64,000 bases of DNA from positions 2,880,001 through 2,944,000 of the forward strand of contig JADLSH010000379.1 of NCBI GenBank assembly GCA_016169945.1, given 5' to 3'. Every line of letters begins with the position of its first letter. The first letter of the stretch is position 1. The translations under genes and the position numbers were made by a program. Of this stretch, positions 12,301 through 20,090 are shown in pieces. Under the pieces are notes generated by a model. That model did not search any database, was not told the origin of the DNA, and was given only the letters and a program-made list of their open reading frames with translations. The stretch comes from Trachythela sp. YZ-2020. Lineage: Eukaryota; Cnidaria; Anthozoa; Malacalcyonacea; Clavulariidae.

Positions 12301-14856
12301 CTTCTGTGCAACTGCTTTTACTCCTTGTCCATCTTGAAGATAGTGGTTAGTCATATTCATAACCTGGTCTGAGATATTACTGTAATGTACAATACCAAAC
12401 AATTACAATGCAACATACATATAATAAAGAATTATTGGTTTCCATTAAATCATGAGTATCGCAATTGTCGTGTTGCAAGAATCGTAGAAATAGGCTGGTT
12501 GCAATTTCTCTGATTGCAATTGGTCCGATTCTTGCGATTGCACGATTCTTGTGATTTCATGGAAACCTGACTTTAATCAACAAGGCATTATCCTTGCACT
12601 TTATAAGCTATAGACCCCCTAGAGTTTGTCTAACCCCAGCAACCAAACCAATATTCCACATATGTGATTCCACATGGGTGCATCAGAACTGTGGAAATAG
12701 AGAGTTTTTGAATTCGACAACGAGATTCATTATTTGCATACGCCATCGTCTTACGCCATCATGTACTGACATTATAATCTCGTAGCTGTGGCCAACTTGA
12801 CAACAGGATTTTTTAAAATCTCGTAGTGAAATAAGCATGTACTACAAGATTATGTCGTCAGTACATGATGGCGTAAGAAGATGGTGTATGCAAACAACGA
12901 ATCTCGTAGTCGTAGTCATACTCATAGTCTAAAGCTCTCTAATATTGGTTTGGGTGAACACCTCGATTGGATTTGGCACACTACCAGTTATCTGTAGGTT
13001 GAGCCAGCAGTACGTACTTTTTTAGCGAGTGGCAGCTTTACATACAAGAATAGAAACAAGAAAAAACAACATGAATAAACAATAGACTTAAATTCAGCGT
13101 CGGCCACGGACATATAGAGACAAATTAGGGTTGATTCGCGTGTGCCTAAAAGATATAAACAAAATCTCGACGTTTCGAGCTAAAGCCCTTCGTCAGGAGA
13201 AATTAGTAGGAAAAGCTAAATAGCCCTTCGTCAGGAGAAATTAGTAGGAGAAAGAAAATCCTACTAATTTCTCCTGACGAAGGGCTTTAGCTCGAAACGT
13301 CGAGATTTTGTTTATATCTTTTAGGCACACGCGAATCAACCCTAATTTGTCTCATGAATAAACAAAGTTTTTGCGTAAAAAATACACTCTTTTGAAACTT
13401 TATCCAGGCGTGAAATAATGGTCCCAGAAAATTTTTGGGGTCAGCAGAAAGGAGAGGAAAAGAAAAGAGAGAAAAAGAAAAAAAAGGAAAGAAAAAGAGA
13501 GTAGATGAGAGACAGTCTTCTTGAAAACGTTGGTATTTTCAATGCTCTTTACGTTTTTCAGGAGTTTGTTCCAGAACTTGCTGCCTCAAAAGGCCGAAAG
13601 ATGCTAAGATATAAATAAATAAATAAATAAATAAATATAAATAAATAAAAATAAAAAGATCTATCAATTACTTGCAGAAAATGTTCTTATGTTCTCTTGC
13701 AGTCCCAGAAAAAACAATATTTTTTCCACCCCTGCTTTTATCACAACTATAGTAAGTAGGTTTCTAATATTTTGTCATTCTTGTTTTAATTCTATAATTG
13801 GTTTTTACCCCAATACTTTAGAACTCAATATTGTTTTGTGCAACAGAATTTAAATCGTTGTTTATCGAAGAAGTTTAATAACAATTCGGTTTTTGTTATA
13901 TCGGAAGACCGGAATTATCAAGGTCTTGGTAAGTGTTATCAGTCTCACCCTTCGCCTGATAACACTTACCTTGACCTTGATAATTCTGGGTATCAGAAAA
14001 ACCTCATCCAATAATTGTTATTTATTTAACCATTTCACATGCTGTTCATGAATACAACCACTACTAAACAAAAAAGATTTAGTAGGAAAAGTTGTCCTTT
14101 CAAATTCTCCATATATGCCAGGGTGCATTTTATGTAAAGGCCACCCCGAAGATATGCCAGCACTCGAACTAGGTCACGCCAAGACATTTTGAAAGAAGTT
14201 CACATGCTATGCCAAACATTGAAATTGCTATGCCAAGCTTAGAACAGGCGCAAGTTTATACTGCCAATGAATTGATTGAAATATTTCCAGTGTGAATAAA
14301 TATCACCGTAGGCTTAAAATTTAGTACCTTCATACGCCAGTATACGTCAAAAAGTATGATTGTACGCCAGTACGGCGAGAATTTCTGAAGTCCACGCCGA
14401 AAATCTTAGGCGTATTGCACTTAAAATGCACCCTGGCATATATGACCATATATATTTTGTCAATTTGTGTATTTATATATGTAGCCAGCTCGAAAGTTCA
14501 ATATATAAGCTTGTTAATATACGCCATTAAAATCCATAATGATAATTTATCATTTTGAATAGCCTACTAAATGACCACATAGTTTAGGACAATTCTAAAT
14601 AAACACTTTCTTATAAACAAATGATCACAAAACACAAAGTTTACAATGTCTTGACTAAGGTTTGACTCCCTCAAAACGTACACAACTCGAACGTTTTTCG
14701 CCTTGAACACGAAGCACCTTCAAGCACGCAGCTCGCTCAACGAACGCTCAAATTTGAAAACGAAAATTTTCAATTTCAAACGTTAAATAACACATTTTGC
14801 TGGGCTGTGGTAAAGAAATATTCAATGTGTATAAATTGTTACCTCTTGTTTGCCAT
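3031..14856 (-). CDS. BEN domain-containing protein, seven exons
   Basis: Assembled from exons 14856-14843 (ATG, MANK), 12379-12265, 10871-10797, 10112-9972, 9872-9599, about 6105-5803 and 3362-3031 (stop TAA). All carry AG acceptors and GT donors, and phases agree at every junction (2, 0, 0, 0, 1, 1). The product is about 417 residues. The first 70 residues are polar and basic (VAQKRKAEDF). Residues about 69-115 look helical and may form a coiled coil (KQIYELVKTNSENIQRVEDM). Residues about 116-205 are a Ser/Thr/Gln-rich linker. The last 200 hold a BEN domain: LALALTEALFTREEM, then SNVRGTRGKESLDPSKIKAI, then a KFPLEEDRMELRW segment encoded after the last intron. BEN domains bind DNA or partner proteins in chromatin regulators such as BANP, NACC1 and Insensitive; a nuclear regulatory role is inferred. 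The weak point is the acceptor of the BEN exon: 6106/6105 fits the phase but has a poor pyrimidine tract, and an extra exon between 9599 and 6105 is possible. Confidence 0.72.
3456..3881. mobile_element. MITE with about 40-bp terminal inverted repeats
   Basis: Left end AGGTCCGTTTCAAACGCCGC and right end complement AGGCCCGTTCCAGACGC pair, followed by CTCATGCGCCGAACTTA. There are internal GCGACA/TGTCGC words and no coding capacity. It lies upstream (intron side) of the BEN terminal exon. Confidence 0.7.
3885..4262 (-). repeat. Reverse copies of the GTTTAGAACTGATAGAGC minisatellite (SINE tail)
   Basis: Several diverged units in minus orientation, with GTTCTCCCTAGAGGTCCAGTAA and ATACTGGATAGCTCT blocks. 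This is the same sequence as the mucin-intron minisatellites. Confidence 0.7.
4424..4565. repeat. Palindrome, arms about 40 bp
   Basis: ACACGAGAAGGAGTTTATTA at 4429 pairs with TAATAAACTCCTTCGAGTGT at 4533. The centre is about 60 bp. A small foldback MITE is likely. Confidence 0.65.
5590..5715 (-). mobile_element. tRNA-derived SINE (family 2) head
   Basis: On the minus strand, CAGTGGTTAGTGCATGTG followed by GGGATTCGATTCCTACAA resembles A- and B-box Pol III promoter parts. It is followed by GTTGTCTGATTATA as in the copies at 40455 and 49785. Confidence 0.55.
5803..6105 (-). CDS. Exon 6 of the BEN gene: main part of the BEN domain
   Basis: The frame is open from 6148 to the donor AGAG|gtaggc at 5803/5802. 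The peptide has the BEN signature order: hydrophobic helix KLALALTEALFT, acidic REEM, a small loop SNVRGTRGKE, then LDPSKIKAI. The codon split by the intron (G|CA, Ala) is completed by exon 7, which supplies the expected KFP-containing end. The frame stays open a little upstream through CG-rich DNA next to a MITE, so the 5' boundary is provisional. Confidence 0.7.
6161..6358. mobile_element. MITE with TTAA-type ends
   Basis: TTAAAGGCAATTTTCCATTAC on the left mirrors GTAATGGAAAATGGCCTTAA on the right. The interior is rich in AACTTTC and CGCG. It directly abuts the upstream side of the BEN exon 6 reading frame. Confidence 0.7.
6650..6840 (-). mobile_element. tRNA-derived SINE (family 1)
   Basis: The minus strand reads GTAGCTCAGTTGGCAGAGC (A-box-like), then GCAGGTTCCATTCCTGCC (B-box-like), then GTTGCATTTTTCGCAACT and GGTTAGGTCT. 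A second copy is at 61360-61515 and a tail fragment at 39410-39490. The tRNA part sits inside a longer element and is not a functional tRNA gene. Confidence 0.7.
7640..8185 (+). pseudogene. LINE (non-LTR) reverse transcriptase C-terminus, split by a MITE
   Basis: The plus strand codes TYKALNGLAPAYITDLLRCH and VRTLRSR (7650-7748). After a 255-bp insertion it resumes with NLLTVPRVRTETYGEKSFSC and, after one frameshift, STIDEFKAKLKTYLL then stop (to about 8180). This is the typical tail of CR1/L2-type ORF2. It is dead: 5'-truncated, frameshifted and interrupted. Confidence 0.75.
7748..8002. mobile_element. MITE inserted in the LINE fragment
   Basis: The ends GGGGTCGGTTGTTCAAAAGC and GTTTTGAACAACTGGCCCC pair over about 40 bp including CCTGGGTTA/TAACCCAGG. 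The insertion point is exactly where the LINE reading is broken. Confidence 0.75.
8491..8724. mobile_element. MITE with ACGTACGC-rich terminal inverted repeats
   Basis: TTCCAGTCACGCGTTTTT then CGTACACGCACGG on the left mirrors CCGTGCGTGTACG then AACGCATAACTGGAA on the right. There are no coding frames. Confidence 0.7.
9083..9546. mobile_element. MITE with AGAGACCTTTAGCAT ends
   Basis: Perfect 15-bp inverted ends, flanked by AAT on both sides (a 3-bp target duplication). The interior is rich in GCGGTTTGCGG. Confidence 0.75.
9599..10112 (-). CDS. Exons 4 and 5 of the BEN gene: helical segment and Ser/Thr/Gln linker
   Basis: Exon 4 (10112-9972) is exactly 47 codons with acceptor atgtag|AAG and donor GAG AAG|gtaacg. 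It contains a probable amphipathic helix (ENIQRVEDMVTKLCNIIGAF). Exon 5 (9872-9599) starts after tttacacag and stays open 91 codons to ACTG|gtatgg. Its low-complexity polar sequence (SRDSSPVDTRPQLTTQ) is typical of a linker ahead of a BEN domain. The two exons are in matching phase 0. Confidence 0.65.
10574..10765 (+). repeat. 22-bp minisatellite AGGGGAGGTGTGTAAATTTCC, about 8 copies
   Basis: Eight near-identical units in the intron after BEN exon 3, embedded in a longer element bounded by GGCCGGATTT (10304) and AAAATCCAGCC (10772). Confidence 0.85.
10797..10871 (-). CDS. Exon 3 of the BEN gene (25 codons)
   Basis: Seventy-five bases between tgttttcag|TCA and CTG|gtaagt, in phase 0 on both sides, coding SKSSRPTRLMLDMYTQTDTS and five more residues. 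It lies just beside the 22-bp minisatellite at 10574-10765. It is short, so support rests on the strong splice sites and exact phase. Confidence 0.55.
11440..11880. repeat. Inverted repeat interrupted by a hAT-like insertion
   Basis: The left arm (to about 11575) contains ATAACCATCTTGTAA, GAGTTATTAAAAACAAGACAC and AAGGTGATAT. The right arm (11580-11614, 11813-11880) contains the complements. The hAT-like element sits inside the right arm. Confidence 0.7.
11615..11804. mobile_element. hAT-like non-autonomous element with 8-bp target duplication
   Basis: Ends CAGTGGTGG/CCACCACTG; flanks ATCACCTT at 11607-11614 and 11805-11812 are identical. hAT transposons make 8-bp duplications and often have CAGNG ends. 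Confidence 0.85.
12265..12379 (-). CDS. Exon 2 of the BEN gene
   Basis: Acceptor acattacag|T and donor GATAAT|gtaagt bound 115 bases. The first base completes the AG left by the 14-base first coding exon (14856-14843), giving MANKSNISDQV. The segment ends in a basic-acidic QKRKAEDFFINVDN. Phase agreement with a tiny first exon 2.4 kb away is the main support. Confidence 0.6.
12437..12567. mobile_element. Small MITE with GGTTTCCAT ends
   Basis: GGTTTCCATTAAATCA mirrors TGATTTCATGGAAACC. The interior repeats GATTGCAAT/GATTCTTG words. Confidence 0.6.
12699..12941. mobile_element. MITE with TAGAGAG ends
   Basis: Inverted ends TAGAGAG and CTCTCTA plus inner inverted CATACGCCATC...GATGGTGTATG and TACGCCATCATGTACTGAC pairs give a long hairpin. 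Confidence 0.65.
13118..13352. repeat. Near-perfect palindrome with CTCGAAACGTCGAGA core
   Basis: AGACAAATTAGGGTTGATTC at 13118 pairs with its complement ending at 13352. The arms run about 90 bp through TCTCGACGTTTCGAGC and CCTTCGTCAGGAG. Related sequences are at about 4905-4945 and 59490-59530. Confidence 0.8.
13450..13650 (+). repeat. Purine-rich tract and (AAAT)n microsatellite
   Basis: GAAAAGAGA-type purine run at 13450-13505 and ATAAATAAATAAAT at 13610-13648. Confidence 0.7.
13900..14000. repeat. Palindrome GATAACACTTACC
   Basis: AAGACCGGAATTATCAAGGTC ... GTAAGTGTTATCAG is mirrored by CTGATAACACTTAC ... GACCTTGATAATTC around a 16-bp centre. Confidence 0.65.
14111..14443. mobile_element. 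MITE with ATATATGCCAGGGTGCATTTTA ends
   Basis: Near-perfect 22-bp inverted ends (ATGCCAGGGTGCATTTTA core). The interior contains repeated TATGCCA and ACGCC words. It lies in the first intron of the BEN gene. Confidence 0.7.
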
Positions 14857-16171
14857 TTTGATCGATAGTTTAGTTTGGATGGAAGTTAGTTTGTCTTGTA
14901 ATACTGTATATTTCCAAGCCATTCGTTTCAAAACGGCTTCGTGAGCACTTGACGCGTGATCTCGCCAAGATTATTCCACAGGTTACCCATGCAACGCTAT
15001 TTCTATTCGTCAACCTAATGTGTCAACCGTACCACAGATGAAATATATACAGATGTGTAACTTCAGGTAAAAAGTTGTTCCACGGCCGCCATGTTCCTAG
15101 CAAGCGCGCGACAAAGCCGACAATTCGTCTTTTCTCACTTCTTCATTGCTTTCAACCAGCTCAAACATTTAACAATGATGCTCTTAACTGTTTTATCCAA
15201 AAATTTCGATCTAAAAAGGCCACGAAAGAAAAAAAACGTTCGTGTTTTTCAGGCCGCCATGTTCCTAGCAAGCGCCATTTGGGGAAATTTGAGGACACAA
15301 ATTCCTATGAAGTTACACATCTGGTATATCCTTAATCTGTGACCGTACTGACCGTACTCAGTTCCGCCCCCCCTCGAGCGTATATTTACTTCAGGTACGT
15401 TTGACGGGGGGTAAATTAATAATATTACAGTACACATGTGTTTCTTCGTAGTGAATGGGGCGAGGGCGGGCTTAATAGAGAGGGGGTTTAATAAAGGTCT
15501 CCCTCTAAAAAGGTAGCCTGCATCGATGACGCTTACCTTCACATATTTCCGGTAGGAAGTCTGCGATGCAGGCTACTAAAAAGGGGGCTTTGAGAGGGGT
15601 ATGCTCTCTGGGGTATGCTCAAGGGTTTGTAGCACAGAATAGGAAATGACCAGAAGGACCACTCATCAGTGCATCGTGACCCCCTATTTTTATGCAGTTT
15701 TCTGGCCACAATAATGGCGGACCAGCCAGCCAGTTCAGCGTGTTTATTGGCCAGAAAATGCAATTGACTGGCTAGAATAATGGTAATGAACATGCGTAAT
15801 GCGACATGCGCAGCGTCAAAAACTTCAAAGGTTCCGCCTCAAGTGGCCCTTCTAGTCATGCATTTCCTATTCTATGGTTTGTAGGATCAAACTACTATCA
15901 AATGAATTTCTTCGAACTTCGGCGTTTCGCGACCGAAAAACCTTCGATCTGGCTACTATATAACTTCCAGAGGGTGGGGGGACTTAGTCGAGGATTTACG
16001 GTTGTAGATTTCCTCTCCAGTCGCTGCCAATTGGTACATTGGCTCGATAGCTAAATATAAAATGGACAACATATTTGATAATTGCTATTTTAATGCTTTG
16101 AACTCTTATGTAGCTTATTTTACTGATGCTCTAATACATCAAGAACTATAGAAACTAAGAACTACAATGAA
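14857..16171. other. Spacer between the mucin 3' end and the BEN gene start
   Basis: No convincing coding exon. It should hold the BEN promoter and the mucin 3' UTR. It contains a GCCGCCATGTTCCTAGCAAG motif twice (15087 and 15254), a small palindrome around GTAGCCTGCATCGATG/CGATGCAGGCTAC (15510-15577), and inverted copies of AATAGGAAATGACCAGAAGG (15639) and its complement near 15845. Confidence 0.5.
16089..16094 (-). terminator. Possible poly(A) signal ATTAAA for the mucin gene
   Basis: ATTAAA on the minus strand, 78 bases past the TAG stop. It is the common variant of AATAAA. No AATAAA is nearer. A chance match is possible in AT-rich DNA. Confidence 0.35.
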
Positions 16172-19100
16172 CTAAGTCATGGCCTGGCATTCACACGACT
16201 CAACAATCTTCACTTCTTTAATGAAATTCTTGTCAGGGTCTGTACATTCCAAATTCACACTGATCATTCTGTACTTCTTAGGGTGACAGCAACTGCAACG
16301 GCTGGTATCTGTTGCTGGATCATACGAGGACTGACACATACCAGAACATCGTCGTGTTACAAGCTTGACACTCGATGTACAATTGTTATCCTTGACGAAC
16401 ATTTCCTCGGAAGCAGTGGCTTGACATAGATTGACGTTCGGTGGAAGCGTTCCTGGCTTGGGTACTGTAAGATAACGAAAATGTTTAGTTATATATCAGA
16501 AGTAGGTTTCACCACGGTTAGCAGTTTCACAAACACTTTCGCGCAGTAGATGGTACTCACGTAAAAACGCACAAGTTGTAACAAACCTACAGCAGACTTG
16601 TCCCAATGCTGTTTCGATAATCTGTTATCAGAATGTGCTCGCACTGCTTGTCCCCAGCTTGTTGACAAGTTGTCAACGGCTTGTTGACAACTTCCTACAA
16701 GGTTGTTGACTCAACGGACTTGCTACAAGTTGTTCCGACAACTTGTTATCATTCTGCGATCTAACAACTTAATGTTGATCAAACAACATTGTTACAACTT
16801 GTTGACAAGCTTGCTATAACCACAGAATACTACACAGAAGGTCATCTCTTATTGCTTTTGCGTAAGCGCTATTCGTCATGATTCGTCACTCAGCAAGTGC
16901 CCTAAACAGAAGTAGTCACCCCCCTGGAAACATTCAAAATGGCTATATGTCCAGGGGGGTGACTGCTTCTGTTTAGGGCACTTGCTGAGTGACGAATAGC
17001 GCTTCCGCAAAAACAATCTAGAGATGACCTTCTGTGTAGTATTCTGTGCTATAACGGTACTTTTACACGCTGCAATTTGTCGGGCCGATTTTAGGTTTCT
17101 CTGAATGTTAATGACGAATATTTTCAGTTGGTGATGTTGTCAGATGACGTTTGCCACGTATTTTTCAAATATCATTAACGTGCATCTGAAATCGGCCCAA
17201 CAAATCGCAGCGTGTGAACGTACCTTACGTCTGATGCGAACACATCTTGTTGACAAGTTGTGAGATTTTTACGTGTGTAGCCAACCAGCATTTATCAGAA
17301 TGAGGAAATAATGTTAATTTGTTTTATAGCATGAAGTAGTCTTGTATTTGAAGGCAAATTGAGAGATTTAGTTTAATTTTCTTGCTCCTTTGAAATGACC
17401 ACCATCTGCAGTCCCGAGACGATTACTCAAACGCACGAATACCATCCTTTAGGGACAAGCAAATTGAAGCAAATCTCTCAACGTTCCATATAATGAAAAG
17501 AATGAACACTATTTTTTCACACAATATTTTCTTTCATAGCTGCAGGTCGACCACCATCTGTCGCACGACAGTGTTTTATAGTGAAATCTACTTAATTAAT
17601 TATCAATCACGTGACAAACTCAAATCAAGAAACGATTAAAATCAATTAAAAGTAGCTGCAAACATAAAAATATCGTAAATTTATTGAACTCACCGCAGGC
17701 TGGACAGCAAACATCACTGGATTCTGGACGAGTATATCCCTGTAAGGAATCATGATCATAATTATTAAAAATATGATTCAACATCACCGCAACACTTACT
17801 GGTTATAAGTTCAATGACAACAATTCAAAAAAGATCAAACATTTTAATAACAGGGTTCGTGCTGGTCTTGAATAGTTGAATTCAAGGAGTAATTAAGGAG
17901 TTTTTAAGGAGTAAAATAGCATTTTTCAAGGAGTATTTTAGGATGTTTTCTTTCAACAATTCCTCAGATTGGCATAAATTTGTGAGGTTAAAACTGCCGA
18001 AATATCACGAACACCTACAACAATATCGCTTAATGTTAAACGATAATGAGTGATACCAGGAAAACTTTAGAAAGGTACAAATTTATTAGTTACTTGATGT
18101 AACAATCTGCAAGTTGTATCATTTTCACGTTACTTTTCCCGTTTCTCGTGTCTGTAGCATCACGATTTTGCCAACTTACAAAATCTTATACTATGGATTT
18201 TACCTTTATTTAGAGAAAATATTAATTTATTAATTAAGGACAAAAAATTCAAGGAGTATTTTAAGGAGTTTTCAGAAAACTGCAAGATTCAAGGGCATTT
18301 CAAGCGCCCTTGAAAGTCAGAATTTCATTCAAGGAGTATTTAAGGACTTCAAGGAGTAGCACGAACCCTGTAATAAGAAATCTGTGGAGTTAAATAATGG
18401 CCATAGGCCAAGGACAAAGTGATAAATTTATTGTTCAATTTGAATTAAAACTAGGTGAGAAATTTACTAATGTTTGTCTTGCTCTCCCGGCTGAAGAGAA
18501 CTGAATGCATAATTAATGTGTGTATAATTTATGCATGAATACTTGACACAATTTTCTGCCGGAGGAATGCAGGCTCTAAAGGCTCTTTTCCACTCGTCGC
18601 AAAAACCAACTCGCAAGCTCGCTGCGAGTACTTTCATCCAATCACAATGCTCGACAGTTTATTTAACTACATGCAAGAACTCGCAGCGAGTTTGCGAGTT
18701 GGTTTTGCGATGAGTGGAAAAGAGCCTTAAGTGTCCCAGTGGTGTAACTTCACTTTTTTGACGTAACAGTTCTTAAGGAAAATAAGAGAATGATGATTGG
18801 TGTAAATTGGTGTACTATAATGCAAATGGTCGAGTTATCCATCAACATATGCTTACTGCAATCATTTGCTTCAAATTTTGTTATTATGTGAACCAAAGCT
18901 AGACCTAATGGCAAGTGAATTTTATTCCGCGCAACCATTTTTCATGTCCTACTTGCCCTGATCGCAAGTGGTCAAAAAAGTGAAGTTACACCACTGGGAC
19001 ACTTAAGGCTCTTTTCCACTCATCGCAAAACCAACTCGCAAACTCGCTGCGAGTACTTTCATCCAATCACAATGCTCGACAGTTTATTTAACTACATGCA

Positions 19101-20090
19101 AGAACTCGCAGCGAGTTTGCGAGTTGGTTTTGCGATGAGTGGAAAAGAGCCTTAAGTGTCCCAGTGGTGTAACTTCACTTTTTTGACCACTTGCGATCAG
19201 GGCAAGTAGGACATGAAAAATGGTTGCGCGGAATAAAATTCACTTGCCATTAGGTCTAGCTTTGGTTCACATAATAACAAAATTTGAAGCAAATGATTGC
19301 AGTAAGCATATGTTGATGGATAACTCGACCATTTGCATTATAGTACACCAATTTACACCAATCATCATTCTCTTATTTTCCTTAAGAACTGAAGTCGAAT
19401 TTAAGTCGAGGCACAATGTCCGTCGAGTCATGTTCATTTCTTTCATATTTTACTCATTTAATACTGTAGTTGGCGATAATAACTTAGAGATGGCCAGCTT
19501 GTTCCGGCAAAGCTGAAACAGAAAGTAACTTGCCAGATCGGGCAACCAAGAAGAGACTTCTACTTGCCCGTAAAGATTTTCACTTGCTCCGGGCATGCGG
19601 GCAAGCGTTAAGTTACACCACTGTGTCCTCTAGTTTATTTTGCAAAGCTTTCGTTTAACAATAGTACAGTTATCTCATGGTGTAAAAACTCATGTAAAAA
19701 GTAACATGTTAAGAAAATAATCTTGGCATTACATTACCTCTGCACATGGTTCACATTTTTCAATAGTTTGTTCAACTTGGACACTTTCATTGAGTGGCAA
19801 ACAAGCATTCGGCACTTTCTTACAGTGTAGGGTCATGCAAGGTCCATCTGACCACGTACTGTTTGGCTGGAAATACAAAACATTATATATGTTACACGAG
19901 TAAATGAATTAATTGTAGCCATGTATCATGGAAATATTTTATACCAGTAAATAAATTAGCCGGTATTTTTGATAATTATTCCAGCATTTAACCTATCAAA
20001 TGAATTCCAAACACAATCATCGATTCAATCCGTAACTTACCGCGTAATATTTTCCTTTGTAGAAGCAACTAGGACAAATACTGACGGAAA
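16172..20090 (-). CDS. Mucin exons 24-27: VWC-like region and C-terminal cystine knot
   Basis: Exons 24-26 (20090-20041, 19866-19738, 17739-17694) code a Cys-rich VWC-like stretch: CPSCFYKGKYY, STWSDGPCMTLHCKK, CCPACG. Exon 27 (16464-16172) codes a CTCK domain: CTSSVKLVTRRCSGMC, CSCCHPKKY and a terminal CEC four residues before the TAG stop. CTCK domains dimerise mucins and von Willebrand factor through disulfides. All joins are in phase. A possible poly(A) signal lies about 80 bases downstream. Confidence 0.88.

Noticed and set aside
15075..15342. Overlapping 83-86 residue plus-strand frames starting at GCCGCCATG
   Set aside because: The start context is good, but the peptides have no recognisable domain and the second motif copy is inside the frame. 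I kept the motif as an observation only.
18750..19516. Two copies of a 57-residue open frame, one on each strand, as a conserved peptide
   Set aside because: Both come from the two arms of the palindrome. Identity is explained by the inverted duplication, not by selection.
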